Origin: Eubacteriales Family XIII. Incertae Sedis bacterium
Lineage (GTDB): Bacteria; Bacillota; Clostridia; Peptostreptococcales; Anaerovoracaceae
Assembly: GCA_031266795.1 (NCBI GenBank)
Contig: JAISAI010000043.1
Span: 1 to 33,917, forward strand
DNA length: 33,917 bases
Direction: 5' to 3'
Position 1 is the first letter of the stretch, and each line of letters opens with the position of its first letter. The notes under the pieces were generated by a model. The model was not told the origin of the DNA, ran no database searches, and saw nothing but the letters and a program-made list of their open reading frames with translations. The position numbers and the translations under genes were made by a program. Of this stretch, positions 1 to 8,420 are shown piece after piece.

Positions 1-216
1 AAGACGCTGAAAAAAATCAACGAGTTGTTGAGGGATATAGAGCGCGGAGGCAACGAAGGGATTGGCAAGCCTGAGCCTCTGACCGGCGACCTGCAGGGAT
101 ACTGGAGCCGCCGCATAACGCTTGAACACAGGCTCATATACAGACTATGTGATGATGAGATACGTATAGCCCGTTGCCGAGACCATTATGGCCCTGTTTC
201 CGGCAAAGAGCGATAG
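1..216 (+). CDS. yoeB: YoeB/Txe-family mRNA interferase toxin, 5' end outside the window
   Basis: This is the C-terminal 71 codons of a RelE-fold endoribonuclease toxin that cleaves mRNA at the ribosome. The frame is open from base 1, so the start lies to the left; a TTG at 25 is only an internal codon. Visible family marks are the stretch GKPEPLTGDLQGYWSRRI, then EHRLIYR, and the C-terminal RCRDHY that supplies the catalytic His-Tyr end of YoeB. Known YoeB proteins are about 85 residues, so only some 15 residues are missing. The antitoxin (YefM type) would be expected just upstream, outside the window. It is separate from the DinJ/YafQ pair that follows, which has its own promoter. Confidence 0.9.
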   Translation, partial: KTLKKINELLRDIERGGNEGIGKPEPLTGDLQGYWSRRITLEHRLIYRLCDDEIRIARCRDHYGPVSGKER

Positions 217-333
217 GCGCCGCACACGACATAAAGCGAACTCCTGGAAACCAGAATAGCAACCACGCCCTCCTCTTAATACGCCTGGTTCCGCCCATAT
301 CTCTGCAAATTGAAGTCTATCACGATAAGTATA

Positions 334-362
334 TTGACAAATCACATACAACTCAATATACT
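334..362 (+). promoter_or_regulatory. Sigma-A-type promoter of the dinJ-yafQ pair
   Basis: TTGACA at 334-339 and TATACT at 357-362 are separated by 17 bases, a near-consensus vegetative promoter about 45 bases upstream of the antitoxin ribosome binding site. The palindrome ATACTGTAT at 358-366 covers the -10 box and could be part of the autorepression operator expected for a DinJ-type antitoxin; that last point is inference. The rest of the 196-base gap after yoeB shows nothing else recognisable. Confidence 0.75.
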
Positions 363-412
363 GTATTTATGATTCAATACAACACCCTGTTTGCTCGAAA
401 GGAGCGAATCAC

Positions 413-757
413 ATGGCGACTACAATTCAAGTAAGAGTCGACGAACAGTTGAAATCCGACGTTGAGAACATACTTGACGAGCTCGGCCTTGATATATCCA
501 CGGCCGTGCGTATGTTTTTCGCCAAAATCCGCAGAGTGCAAGGACTTCCGTTTGAAGCCCGCCTTTATAACGAGAAAACTATCCAAGCAATAGAGGACGC
601 AATGGCCGGCCGCAACCTGATTGGGCCATTTGATACGGTAAACAAAATGTTCGCAAGCTTGGAATCCGATGATGAGAAAGACAAGCCTGTATACATTCCA
701 AAACCGAAGCGGCCGATGATGGTAGCGGAGGATGGCGATTTTGAATACAATGTATGA
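413..757 (+). CDS. dinJ: DinJ/RelB-family antitoxin
   Basis: A 114-residue antitoxin that should bind and neutralise the YafQ-like toxin encoded next and repress its own promoter. The N-terminus (ATTIQVRVDEQLKSDVENIL) followed by ELGLDISTAVRMFFAKI is the ribbon-helix-helix DNA-binding segment typical of RelB/DinJ, and LPFEARLYN follows as in the family. The start is set by AAAGGAG seven bases before the ATG. It is longer than E. coli DinJ (about 86 residues); the extra is a charged, proline-rich C-terminal tail from about residue 85. The stop overlaps the toxin start, so the two are translationally coupled. Confidence 0.9.
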   Translation: MATTIQVRVDEQLKSDVENILDELGLDISTAVRMFFAKIRRVQGLPFEARLYNEKTIQAIEDAMAGRNLIGPFDTVNKMFASLESDDEKDKPVYIPKPKRPMMVAEDGDFEYNV

Positions 758-1025
758 GCTTATCTATACCAGACAGATGGAGCGCGACTACAAGCTCATG
801 GAAAAGCGTGGCGCCGATATGTCGAAGCTGATAAAGGTAACCAACATGTTGCAGACAGGCGAACCCCTCCCTCGCAAGTATCAGGACCATCCGCTCAAAG
901 GCAAATGGAAAAATTGCCGTGATTGTCATGTTGCGGACGACTGGATACTCATCTATCAAATCGATAATGGAACTTTGAAGCTCATTGCCCTGCGCACCGG
1001 CACACACTCAGACTTACAGTTGTAA
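750..1025 (+). CDS. yafQ: YafQ-family mRNA interferase toxin
   Basis: A 91-residue ribosome-dependent endoribonuclease of the RelE superfamily. The YafQ catalytic set is visible: His47 (in DHPLKG), His60 (in RDCH), Asp64 and His86 (in RTGTHSDL), with spacing close to E. coli YafQ (50, 63, 67, 87). The ATG at 750 was chosen because it overlaps the end of the antitoxin gene (ATGTATGA) and gives the normal family N-terminus; an in-frame ATG at 732 would add six residues that do not look conserved. It is co-transcribed with dinJ and intact. Confidence 0.9.
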   Translation: MYELIYTRQMERDYKLMEKRGADMSKLIKVTNMLQTGEPLPRKYQDHPLKGKWKNCRDCHVADDWILIYQIDNGTLKLIALRTGTHSDLQL

Positions 1026-1073
1026 CGACATGGTGTCGCTGTAAGCGGCCGCGACAGATTTAGGAGCGTCCTC

Positions 1074-1152
1074 TCATTCCCGGGTCAGATCCCCCGCGTT
1101 CAATTTCACAACCGACGCGTCGCCGAATACGTCTAAGACGCGGACTGTGATA
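1074..1152 (-). pseudogene. Decayed C-terminal tail of a DNA methyltransferase gene
   Basis: After the manA stop, the minus strand reads in another frame as ITVRVLDVFGDASVVKLN followed by a few codons and TGA at 1074-1076. This matches the C-terminus of the methyltransferase encoded at 18871-20289 (EIIVRVVDVFGNVSIVKMN). At the DNA level about 20 bases spanning the VRV(L/V)DVFG codons are identical but for one base. No methylase sequence lies upstream of it, where manA ends. It is best read as the 3' scar of a second, lost copy. A chance match of this length in frame with a stop at the same place is unlikely, but the segment is short. Confidence 0.65.
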
Positions 1153-1155
1153 GGA

Positions 1156-2133
1156 TTAGTGCATCTGGCCGTGTACCCTCAGGCACAGGCAGCGCCCGTC
1201 TATCGCATAGCTCTCCTCCCCTTTAGGAAGAAGCAGTCCGTCGCCTTTTGACAGCGCGTACACCGCATCGGCAAAACTTAGCGAGCAAGCCCCGTCGATG
1301 ATGAGCAGATAGGTAAAACCTCCGCGGCAGAGAGTTAATTCAGCGTGATGAGGGATATCCACCTCAAAGACGGAGAACGACGTATGTCTACCGATGAGGG
1401 ACTGCCTATGTCCCGCCGCCGGCAGCCATATTTCCCTGTGTACGGGTATCCGGCGCGTAGCCGACGTGTGAATGACGTCGAGAGCCTTCTTTACGTGCAG
1501 CTCGCGCGTTCCGCCGTATTCGTCCGTGCGACCGTAATCGTACAATCTATATGTCAAATCCGAATTCTGCTGAATCTCCGCGAGCAGTACCCCTCCACCT
1601 ACGGCATGGACCGTGCCGGCAGGTAAGAAAAACACGTCTCCCGTTCTCACTTCGATCCGGTTCAGCATAGATTCCAGGCTACCCGAACTGACGGCAGCGC
1701 GGATTTCATCCTTCGTCACGTCGCGCCGGAAACCCAGGTATATATAGGCGCCCGGTTCATGTTCCATCACATACCACAGTTCGGCCTTGCCGTGGCCTCC
1801 CTCGTGTGCGCGGGCGTAGCCATCATCGGGATGGACCTGAACGGACAGTTTTTCCTTTGCGTCTATCAGCTTCACGATGAGAGGGAACTCGCCGCCGCCG
1901 GTCTGTCCGGTTTCACTTTCCTGACCTGGACCGTCGAAATCCCTGCGATCCGCGAGCCAATCCCTCAATGTTGTCTCTGTTCCCCGGATGCGGGACAGAC
2001 CGTTGGGATGGCATGAAAGCTCCCAGCTTTCCGCAAGGATATCCGGCCCGTCCGCCTTGCCGTACTCCGTTTTCAGTCGTGAGCCGCCCCACGGATAGTC
2101 TTTATAAACAGGTTTTAGCTTTATGGCCTCCAT
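1156..2133 (-). CDS. manA: Mannose-6-phosphate isomerase, class I (type I PMI)
   Basis: A 325-residue zinc enzyme interconverting mannose 6-phosphate and fructose 6-phosphate, the entry of mannose into glycolysis. It begins with the family signature LKPVYKDYPWGG, carries the metal-site segments SVQVHPDD and KAELWYV and the later GTVHAVGGG, and has the C-terminal cupin half. The length fits the short bacterial class I enzymes. The ATG is preceded by AAAGG. It is the last gene of the long minus-strand operon, ten bases after the GH38 stop, which fits a role in using mannose released from glycans. A mannokinase is not found in the window, so the source of mannose 6-phosphate is not explained here. 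Confidence 0.93.
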   Translation of the reverse strand: MEAIKLKPVYKDYPWGGSRLKTEYGKADGPDILAESWELSCHPNGLSRIRGTETTLRDWLADRRDFDGPGQESETGQTGGGEFPLIVKLIDAKEKLSVQVHPDDGYARAHEGGHGKAELWYVMEHEPGAYIYLGFRRDVTKDEIRAAVSSGSLESMLNRIEVRTGDVFFLPAGTVHAVGGGVLLAEIQQNSDLTYRLYDYGRTDEYGGTRELHVKKALDVIHTSATRRIPVHREIWLPAAGHRQSLIGRHTSFSVFEVDIPHHAELTLCRGGFTYLLIIDGACSLSFADAVYALSKGDGLLLPKGEESYAIDGRCLCLRVHGQMH

Positions 2134-2143
2134 ACAAACCTTT

Positions 2144-5038
2144 TCAGAACTCGACCCGGAAACTCAGTATCTTTCCCGCCGGAGCGTCCACGGTCAGGCG
2201 CGTTCCCACGTAATCGGCGTCTTCGCCTGGAATTTCCCTCATCGACGATCGCTTGGCTGATACGATGGGACGAGCAAATGCTACATCAGTACGGACTGAT
2301 GTTTTTGTCGGATTGAACACCCTCAATAGGTAACCTGAACCGTCGTCCGCCTTTTTGAATGCGGACAGAATCAACCTGTCGTCCTCGATGCGCATGAACC
2401 CCGTATCGGCAAGAATGCGAAAATCTCTGTTATTACTCGTTTCGGCGGCGCACGATGAAGCGTCATCGCCCGGCGCTCCGCCCCGCTTCGGAATCATGAT
2501 CTGTCGCGAAGCCGGAACGATATTGAAAGCGTCGGCCTCCCTGTACACGCGCCCCTCCGTCCAGTCCCCCGCATGAGGATAGATCCCGTACCGGAAAGCC
2601 ATGGCACGCTGCAACTGACCTCCCTTCTGTCGGGGATATCGATCGACGCATTCCCATCCCGTCACGATCATGTTGCTGACCGCGCGGAACAGCGTCAGGT
2701 ACAGGGTCCCGTCCTCATCCGGCGTCGCCTCGTATTCGATGATATCCCCGCTGATCAAAGCGAGGCCGCGAGAACCGTCGCTGACATCAACGAAGGTCTG
2801 CATCGGCAGCGTCTGCATCTCAGGCCAGTAGCGGCCGTCCTCGCCGCGTTCCGGCGACACGGGGCGCTCGTCCACCGTAAAATGCCCGGACGCTGCGGAC
2901 GTTTCGGCGCGGATGCCTGTCGGGAACGCGACCCTTACCCGGTGGTTTTCGATGTTGTTCAGAACCGTCGTTTCGACCTCGGCGTGGCGGCTTCCGCGTT
3001 TCAGGCGGACGACCGACACTATCTTCATCGTTTTCTCGTTCTCCGAGCGCGCGGCCCGCCCGAATCCGAGCGACGGTTCTTCGCTGGTCGCTGGCAGACG
3101 CATCTCATGCTCCGTCACAATCGCCGCGCACAACGGCCCGTTTTCGGCCATCCAAATCCGGGGCGCGCCGCCGAGCGTCGTATACGTGCGATTCCGGTAC
3201 GGCGGATAGTATGCCCAGTAATTCCCGACGTCGCCCGTGTCCTCAAACCGATTGAGGCTGTACGAGACGTGGCCGCTTGCCTTGTCGGTCAAGTCGAACG
3301 ACCCGTCACCGCACATCTCGATTTTTAAGTATTCGTTTTCGAGGATGCGCGCGTCACGCCCGATGTCGCGACCTTCGTTTTTGCGCATCGGCAGCCAATA
3401 ATTGTGTTTCGGCAGGTATTCTTCCGCCTTCTCTATGCGCAAGACTTTGCAGCCCATTCCCGGTATGGCGCCCGTTTCGACAAACAGGTCATGGCGGTCA
3501 CCGTACAGCGGCCACGGCCTTCCGTCCGGATCATTCACCGGCGGGGCCACTTTGTCGCGCCCCTGCTCCTGCACGGCCACAGGGTGGTCGCCGTCCGTTA
3601 TCCGGACGGACCACGCCGTCTCGTCGCTGATCGTATCCACCGAAACCCTTATCACATCGCTGCGTTCATATGGCAGCGTGTTAAAGACGCAAAGAAATGA
3701 GCCGGCTGCACCGACAGCCTTGCACACCTCGGGCGTCAGCCATTCGAGCGCGGCGTCAAGCGTCGTTTCACCTAATTCTATAGCCTGTGCCAACCGATCC
3801 TCCACATCATCCGCAGTCTTGTCCTGAGTGACCCCGTTTATCGAATCGTGGGGGTGGGAGCGCAGCATATAGTCCCACGCCAGATTGAAGAACCCTTTCG
3901 ACGGAAATGCACCGCCGAGTATCTCAGCCACGGCGCACATCGGCTCGGCCTTTCTGATCAGCATATCCTGGGCGCGTTTGTTCGCCTGTTTCAAATACGC
4001 CCGCGACGCGAGCGCATTGCCGCTGACGTCCCCTGCGGGCCCATCGCGCAGTTCCCCGTACACCACAAGCAATTTCCGCCCGGCTTCCGTCCCGTCCAGC
4101 GCTTCATGCAGCGCGTCCGCATATTCCTCGAGCCGCGCGTTGCGAAAGTCGACGTCATCGTACAGGCCATCAACGCGCCGCATGAAATCTAACAGGTCAG
4201 GCTGCGGCCCGGTAAAATCGCACCCCGACAAAAACAGGACGGTATCTTCCGCAAGCGTATCCGAAACGGCGTCAAAACTCTTGTCCATACATTCTTTCAA
4301 TCGGTCCCAATCATATACCGGGTTCGATTCCGTCATGAACCAACCGTCGTCAGCGCGGGCATCGTCGGACACGTGGATCGCCGTACCCGATTTGTCGGGG
4401 GAATAAGCGAACTCCCGGCTTAAAAATGTCAGCCCATACCGAACGTCCACATACGTATGGAAGTAAAAATTCGAACGTGCGAGCTCTCCGAGCCGGCTCG
4501 TGAAGACCCGCGTACCGTCCGGCGACTCCCAGAGAAATTCCGAATGCGGCGCGCGGTCCTCCGATACCTTCTTCGCGCAGATGATCGTCTCGAAACCGTA
4601 GTCGGCGTATATCTGCGGGAACTGCGCCGTCTGCCCCCAACCGAATGAATTGTAGGCGACTTTCAGGTGCGTTCCGCCATACGACTCGCACGTCGCGATA
4701 CCCTTGTTCAGATTTCTCAGCAGGCACTCTCCGTCGATCGGATACAGATCCGGCAGCGTGTACCACGGGCCCACTCCGATGCGCCCCGACGCTATGTGGT
4801 TTTCCAGACGCGGCCTGTCTTCTGGACAAACCTCAAGATAGTCGTCTACAGGAGATATCTGCCCGTCCAAAAGCAAAAACCTGTATTCCTCATCTTCGTC
4901 GAGTATATCCATGAGCCGGCGCATGAAATCTACGAGAAGTTTTCTCGTGTGCCACAGAGTATACCTCCACTCCCTGTCCCAATGCGTATGCGGTATGAGA
5001 AAACAAGTTTTATGCTTCAATTTTTTTCTGTCGCCCAT
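2144..5038 (-). CDS. GH38 alpha-mannosidase-like protein with Asn at the nucleophile position
   Basis: A 964-residue cytoplasmic protein (no signal peptide) with the GH38 layout: N-terminal catalytic barrel, middle helical domain and C-terminal beta domains. The N-terminal zinc motif HTHWDREW (residues 17-24), the stretch GPWYTLPD and the third zinc ligand region HPHDSINGVTQD (about 395-406) are present. In the family the next zinc ligand and nucleophile is the Asp of PDSFG; here the stretch is VAYNSFGWGQTAQFPQI, with Asn130 at that place and two extra residues after it. The conserved Gly-x-Asp-His is GCDF. The start ATG overlaps the upstream stop (TGATG) and has GGAGG seven bases before it; the TTG one codon earlier is less likely. 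It may be a divergent mannosidase, act on an unusual linkage, or be catalytically altered. Confidence 0.85.
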   Translation of the reverse strand: MGDRKKLKHKTCFLIPHTHWDREWRYTLWHTRKLLVDFMRRLMDILDEDEEYRFLLLDGQISPVDDYLEVCPEDRPRLENHIASGRIGVGPWYTLPDLYPIDGECLLRNLNKGIATCESYGGTHLKVAYNSFGWGQTAQFPQIYADYGFETIICAKKVSEDRAPHSEFLWESPDGTRVFTSRLGELARSNFYFHTYVDVRYGLTFLSREFAYSPDKSGTAIHVSDDARADDGWFMTESNPVYDWDRLKECMDKSFDAVSDTLAEDTVLFLSGCDFTGPQPDLLDFMRRVDGLYDDVDFRNARLEEYADALHEALDGTEAGRKLLVVYGELRDGPAGDVSGNALASRAYLKQANKRAQDMLIRKAEPMCAVAEILGGAFPSKGFFNLAWDYMLRSHPHDSINGVTQDKTADDVEDRLAQAIELGETTLDAALEWLTPEVCKAVGAAGSFLCVFNTLPYERSDVIRVSVDTISDETAWSVRITDGDHPVAVQEQGRDKVAPPVNDPDGRPWPLYGDRHDLFVETGAIPGMGCKVLRIEKAEEYLPKHNYWLPMRKNEGRDIGRDARILENEYLKIEMCGDGSFDLTDKASGHVSYSLNRFEDTGDVGNYWAYYPPYRNRTYTTLGGAPRIWMAENGPLCAAIVTEHEMRLPATSEEPSLGFGRAARSENEKTMKIVSVVRLKRGSRHAEVETTVLNNIENHRVRVAFPTGIRAETSAASGHFTVDERPVSPERGEDGRYWPEMQTLPMQTFVDVSDGSRGLALISGDIIEYEATPDEDGTLYLTLFRAVSNMIVTGWECVDRYPRQKGGQLQRAMAFRYGIYPHAGDWTEGRVYREADAFNIVPASRQIMIPKRGGAPGDDASSCAAETSNNRDFRILADTGFMRIEDDRLILSAFKKADDGSGYLLRVFNPTKTSVRTDVAFARPIVSAKRSSMREIPGEDADYVGTRLTVDAPAGKILSFRVEF

Positions 5039-6048
5039 CAATCGGCCTCCAAAATCAATCGCCCTACATCTTCAAACGTCTCACAAAAATCGGACACGAA
5101 GGCCATGGTCCCGCTCTGCCGTATATTGCCTCCGCCGAGTCCTACCGTCCTGTACCCGGCTAAGCGTACTGAGCAGACTCCGGCGCCGCTGTCCTCTATG
5201 CCTATGACGGTATCGCTGTCCTCCGCGGGTATCCCGAGTCCCACTATGCCACTCTCGGCATAGAGCCACGGGTGCGGCTTCGCTTCGAGTTCGCCAAGCG
5301 TGCCGGATTCACCCCGTCCGGGCCTGACGCCTGCGGTTACGATAGAGTCATAAAAATCCTCAGGCGGGCCGAGGCCGAGGACATCGAAAGCGGACAGTAT
5401 CTCGGGCCAGGCTTTTTTTAAGAGGCCGGATGTGACAAGGCCTATCCGTATCCCGCGCCCTTTCAGAAAGCGAAGAAAATCAAAGACTCCTTCATTCGGG
5501 GTGAAGGCGCCTCTTCGTTCACCTTTTGCGACCAAGTCCATTTCACGCTCGGTGTGCTCGAAATAGAATGCCGTCGCATCTTTCAGCGACGCTCCGGGGC
5601 AGTATTTATTGATGCAGTAATTGAGATGTTCGGACACGCTGTGGCCTGAGACAAAAGGTATGTCCGCATCCTCAAACCCGAACCGGGGATTGTCGAGAAG
5701 GGATTTCACGGTTGCCTCTATGACGGATATCCAGAACGCTTCGCTGCGTACCGTCGTCCCGTCCAGGTCCATGAGGACCGCGCATATCGGGCGCGGGCTT
5801 ATAGGCAGTACCGGATAGTAAGCGGCCCGGCCCACGCCGGGAGTCACGAGCGCGAGCGCGCTGCGATCGAAACTTACGACTTCCACCTTTGTGTCACCGG
5901 TGGCGCACACGGAAACTACGCCGCCCGAACCGGCGCGGAACACCCCGTCACTCGTGTTCTCAAGCGCGGTAAGCCCGCAATCTTTTCCGAAGCATCCGAG
6001 CCCGGGGATATTGAATGCCGACGACTCCTCCTGATCATGCCCACGCAT
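5038..6048 (-). CDS. HAD-superfamily hydrolase with an unrecognised N-terminal region
   Basis: A 336-residue protein whose C-terminal two thirds is a HAD phosphatase of the beta-phosphoglucomutase/Gph type: motif I MDLDGTTV (Asp94, Asp96), motif II VTSG, motif III KPHP and motif IV IGIEDSGAG. The first 90 residues precede the normal HAD start and I do not recognise them. The start is uncertain: ATG at 6048 follows GGGGG by eight bases and gives a 14-base overlap with the ATPase gene; longer in-frame starts at 6063 and 6111 are weaker, and a good AGGAGG lies just inside the gene with no ATG, GTG or TTG at the right distance. Sugar-phosphate hydrolysis or isomerisation is the likely role from context. 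Confidence 0.8.
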   Translation of the reverse strand: MRGHDQEESSAFNIPGLGCFGKDCGLTALENTSDGVFRAGSGGVVSVCATGDTKVEVVSFDRSALALVTPGVGRAAYYPVLPISPRPICAVLMDLDGTTVRSEAFWISVIEATVKSLLDNPRFGFEDADIPFVSGHSVSEHLNYCINKYCPGASLKDATAFYFEHTEREMDLVAKGERRGAFTPNEGVFDFLRFLKGRGIRIGLVTSGLLKKAWPEILSAFDVLGLGPPEDFYDSIVTAGVRPGRGESGTLGELEAKPHPWLYAESGIVGLGIPAEDSDTVIGIEDSGAGVCSVRLAGYRTVGLGGGNIRQSGTMAFVSDFCETFEDVGRLILEAD

Positions 6049-7222
6049 CGGCGTTTCCCCCATCAGCAGACATTCCGGACTGCGGGCCTTCACGCAACAA
6101 CGACAGCCCACTCTCCGGATCGAACAGATATATCCATTCCGGGGCGGGTCTGATATGGATCTTACGTCCCTGATCTCCCGAGATGTCCCTCCGCACGGAT
6201 TCCATGTTCTGTATCCGCGCGATAAACGGCGTGTCGTCTATCGTCAGGTGCAGGTTGGCCTCGGTACCGAGAAGCTCGTACACATCCATCGTCGCCGTCA
6301 GGATTCCATCGCCGGATATGTCTGTGCTATCCTCGATCACATAGCACAGTTCGGGGCGGATTCCTGCGGTCACGACTCCCGGCGTCGCGCCGTTATCGCG
6401 CAGCAATTTTTGTTTTTTGTCCGTCAGCGGAACGTGAACGCCGCTTATGGAGAGTACGTAATATCCCAACTCGTTCATCGCGAGCTCTCCGCTGAGAAAA
6501 TTCATCTGCGGCGTCCCGATAAATCCGGCCACGAATATATTCTCGGGAAGGCGGAACACCTCGTCGGGCGTGCCGGTCTGCTGTATGACTCCGTCCTTCA
6601 TGATCACAATCCGGTCGCCGAGCGTCATCGCCTCCGTCTGGTCATGCGTCACGTATATGAATGTCGTGTCGATTCGCTTACGCAGTTTGAGAAGCTCCGC
6701 GCGCATCTGGTTGCGCAGTTTCGCGTCCAAGTTTGACAGCGGCTCGTCCATGAGAAACACCTTGGGGTGCCGCACGATCGCCCGGCCTATCGCGACCCTC
6801 TGGCGTTCGCCGCCGGACAGGGCTTTGGGTTTGCGGTTCAGATACCCTGTGATGTTCAGTATCGTCGCGGCTTCGTCCACCCTCTTCCGTATATCGTCCT
6901 TGGGCATCTTCCGCAGTTTCAGCGCAAAAGCCATATTGTCATACACCGTCATATGAGGGTAAAGCGCGTAGTTCTGAAAGACCATGGCGATGTCGCGGTC
7001 TTTTGCGGGGACTTCATTGACCTTTCTTCCGTCGATGAAAATCTCCCCGTCCGTGATCTCCTCTATCCCCGCGATCATTCGAAGCGTCGTTGATTTCCCG
7101 CAACCCGATGGGCCGACAAATACGAGAAATTCCTTGTCATTGACTTCAAGGCTGAAGTCCCTAACCGCCGTGACGTTCTTGTCATATATTTTTTTAACAT
7201 CTTTCAATACGACGTTTGCCAT
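6035..7222 (-). CDS. ABC transporter ATPase, MsmK/UgpC/MalK type
   Basis: A 395-residue nucleotide-binding subunit that powers the CUT1 sugar importer encoded by the two permease genes of the same operon. Visible motifs are Walker A GPSGCGKST, the Q-loop QNYALYPHM, signature LSGGERQRVAIGRA (Glu where most have Gln), Walker B VFLMDEPLSNLDAKLR and the switch His in THDQTEAM. The C-terminal 130 residues form the MalK-type OB-fold domain. The start ATG lies 24 bases after the preceding gene, with GGAGG upstream. Many Clostridia share one such ATPase among several importers; having a dedicated copy in the operon suggests a self-contained transporter. Confidence 0.93.
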   Translation of the reverse strand: MANVVLKDVKKIYDKNVTAVRDFSLEVNDKEFLVFVGPSGCGKSTTLRMIAGIEEITDGEIFIDGRKVNEVPAKDRDIAMVFQNYALYPHMTVYDNMAFALKLRKMPKDDIRKRVDEAATILNITGYLNRKPKALSGGERQRVAIGRAIVRHPKVFLMDEPLSNLDAKLRNQMRAELLKLRKRIDTTFIYVTHDQTEAMTLGDRIVIMKDGVIQQTGTPDEVFRLPENIFVAGFIGTPQMNFLSGELAMNELGYYVLSISGVHVPLTDKKQKLLRDNGATPGVVTAGIRPELCYVIEDSTDISGDGILTATMDVYELLGTEANLHLTIDDTPFIARIQNMESVRRDISGDQGRKIHIRPAPEWIYLFDPESGLSLLREGPQSGMSADGGNADAWA

Positions 7223-7246
7223 TGTCTGCGCCTCCTTAATGCTCTG

Positions 7247-8419
7247 TCAATATTCCATCGCGTGCGCCTGCGTGACGAACGCGCGCAACAACTCGTCCTT
7301 AGCGTGAAAAAAATGGTCGGAAGGCGCGATGATATAGCCTCCGTCCGAGGCCGCGCCCTCAAAGCACGCGGCGACTGCCTCCCGCGTCTCGTCGGGCGTA
7401 CTGTTCATAAAGTATTCGTTCTGATCGAAGCCGCCTATCAGACACATCCTATCCCCGAGGGCATCGCGGACGACGGACGGCTCGGCGTCGCCGCCCATGC
7501 CGGGCGGCGTGAGCGTTTCGAGCGCGTCGGGGCCCATATCCCTGATGGAAGAAAGGAGTGGCATGAATTTACCGCACAGGTGGTAGGTGATCCTCTGCCC
7601 CGCCGTGTGCGCGGCGTCGATCAGTTCCTTATCGTATGGGGCGACGAACTCGTCGAACATCTTCGGCGAAATCACGCTCGTGCATCCGTCGCCGCCTCCG
7701 AGCTCGATAATGTCACACCCGGCGCCAAGTAGCGAGTGTATGTATGTGAGCTTATGATCGCGAATTATCCCCAGTAGGTAATGTACCCACGCGGGATCGT
7801 CGAACGACTCGATAATCAGCTGCTCCGTACCCACGAGGCAACATGCGTCCTGCCAGCAGCCGGGCTGACCGTAGATATCCACGGTCGAAGGTATGTGGCT
7901 TCTGACGATCCCTCTGTCGCCTATCTCAGATTTTGCCGTTTCAAAGACGCCGTGGTCGGCGACCACATCCGGAAGAAAATCGGCGAGCAGATCTATGTCC
8001 GATTTCTCTTTGACTGGGTGCACGGTCAGCCACGCCGTGTATTCGTTCGACTGCAATTCTATGTCCAGCGTTTTCCGTGGTGTTTCGATCGTGTACCGAA
8101 GCGTGTGGTATTTCACGCTATCCGTCTCCTCCACCGATACCGACCATGCATCGGAGACCACAAGCGGCAAGTCAGTATATCCGGACTGCTTGATGCTTGG
8201 ATGGGCATACCCGCCCGCCGATGCGACGGGAAGGGCTCCGTTGGCCCATCTGATGCTGTCAAAGCCGTATTTGTCAAAAAACTCCCGCTCGGTCAACCCG
8301 CCTTGATCCATATCGAGAAAACTCTTCATCAGATGATGCGTCGTCACAGGCAGGACATCCGGTTTTTTGTTCCTCAGCGCGGCCAACATCCTTTCGCGCG
8401 ACGTCATGTGGGCAGGCAT
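7247..8419 (-). CDS. URO-D superfamily protein (methyltransferase-like), copy A
   Basis: A 390-residue protein of the uroporphyrinogen decarboxylase superfamily, which also holds the corrinoid methyltransferases MtaA, MtbA and CmuA. It lacks the N-terminal Arg-rich substrate motif of true HemE. It opens with MTSRERMLAALRNKKPD and has DIIELGGGD and, near the C-terminus, YHLCGKF, whose His-x-Cys matches two zinc ligands of MtaA. Where MtaA has its third ligand Cys, this protein reads IIAPSDHFF. The ATG at 8419 follows AAAGGAT by nine bases and leaves a one-base gap after yesL; a longer open frame into yesL was rejected. The substrate is unknown; transfer of a methyl group from or to an operon substrate is an inference. 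Confidence 0.85.
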   Translation of the reverse strand: MPAHMTSRERMLAALRNKKPDVLPVTTHHLMKSFLDMDQGGLTEREFFDKYGFDSIRWANGALPVASAGGYAHPSIKQSGYTDLPLVVSDAWSVSVEETDSVKYHTLRYTIETPRKTLDIELQSNEYTAWLTVHPVKEKSDIDLLADFLPDVVADHGVFETAKSEIGDRGIVRSHIPSTVDIYGQPGCWQDACCLVGTEQLIIESFDDPAWVHYLLGIIRDHKLTYIHSLLGAGCDIIELGGGDGCTSVISPKMFDEFVAPYDKELIDAAHTAGQRITYHLCGKFMPLLSSIRDMGPDALETLTPPGMGGDAEPSVVRDALGDRMCLIGGFDQNEYFMNSTPDETREAVAACFEGAASDGGYIIAPSDHFFHAKDELLRAFVTQAHAMEY

Positions 8420-8420
8420 A

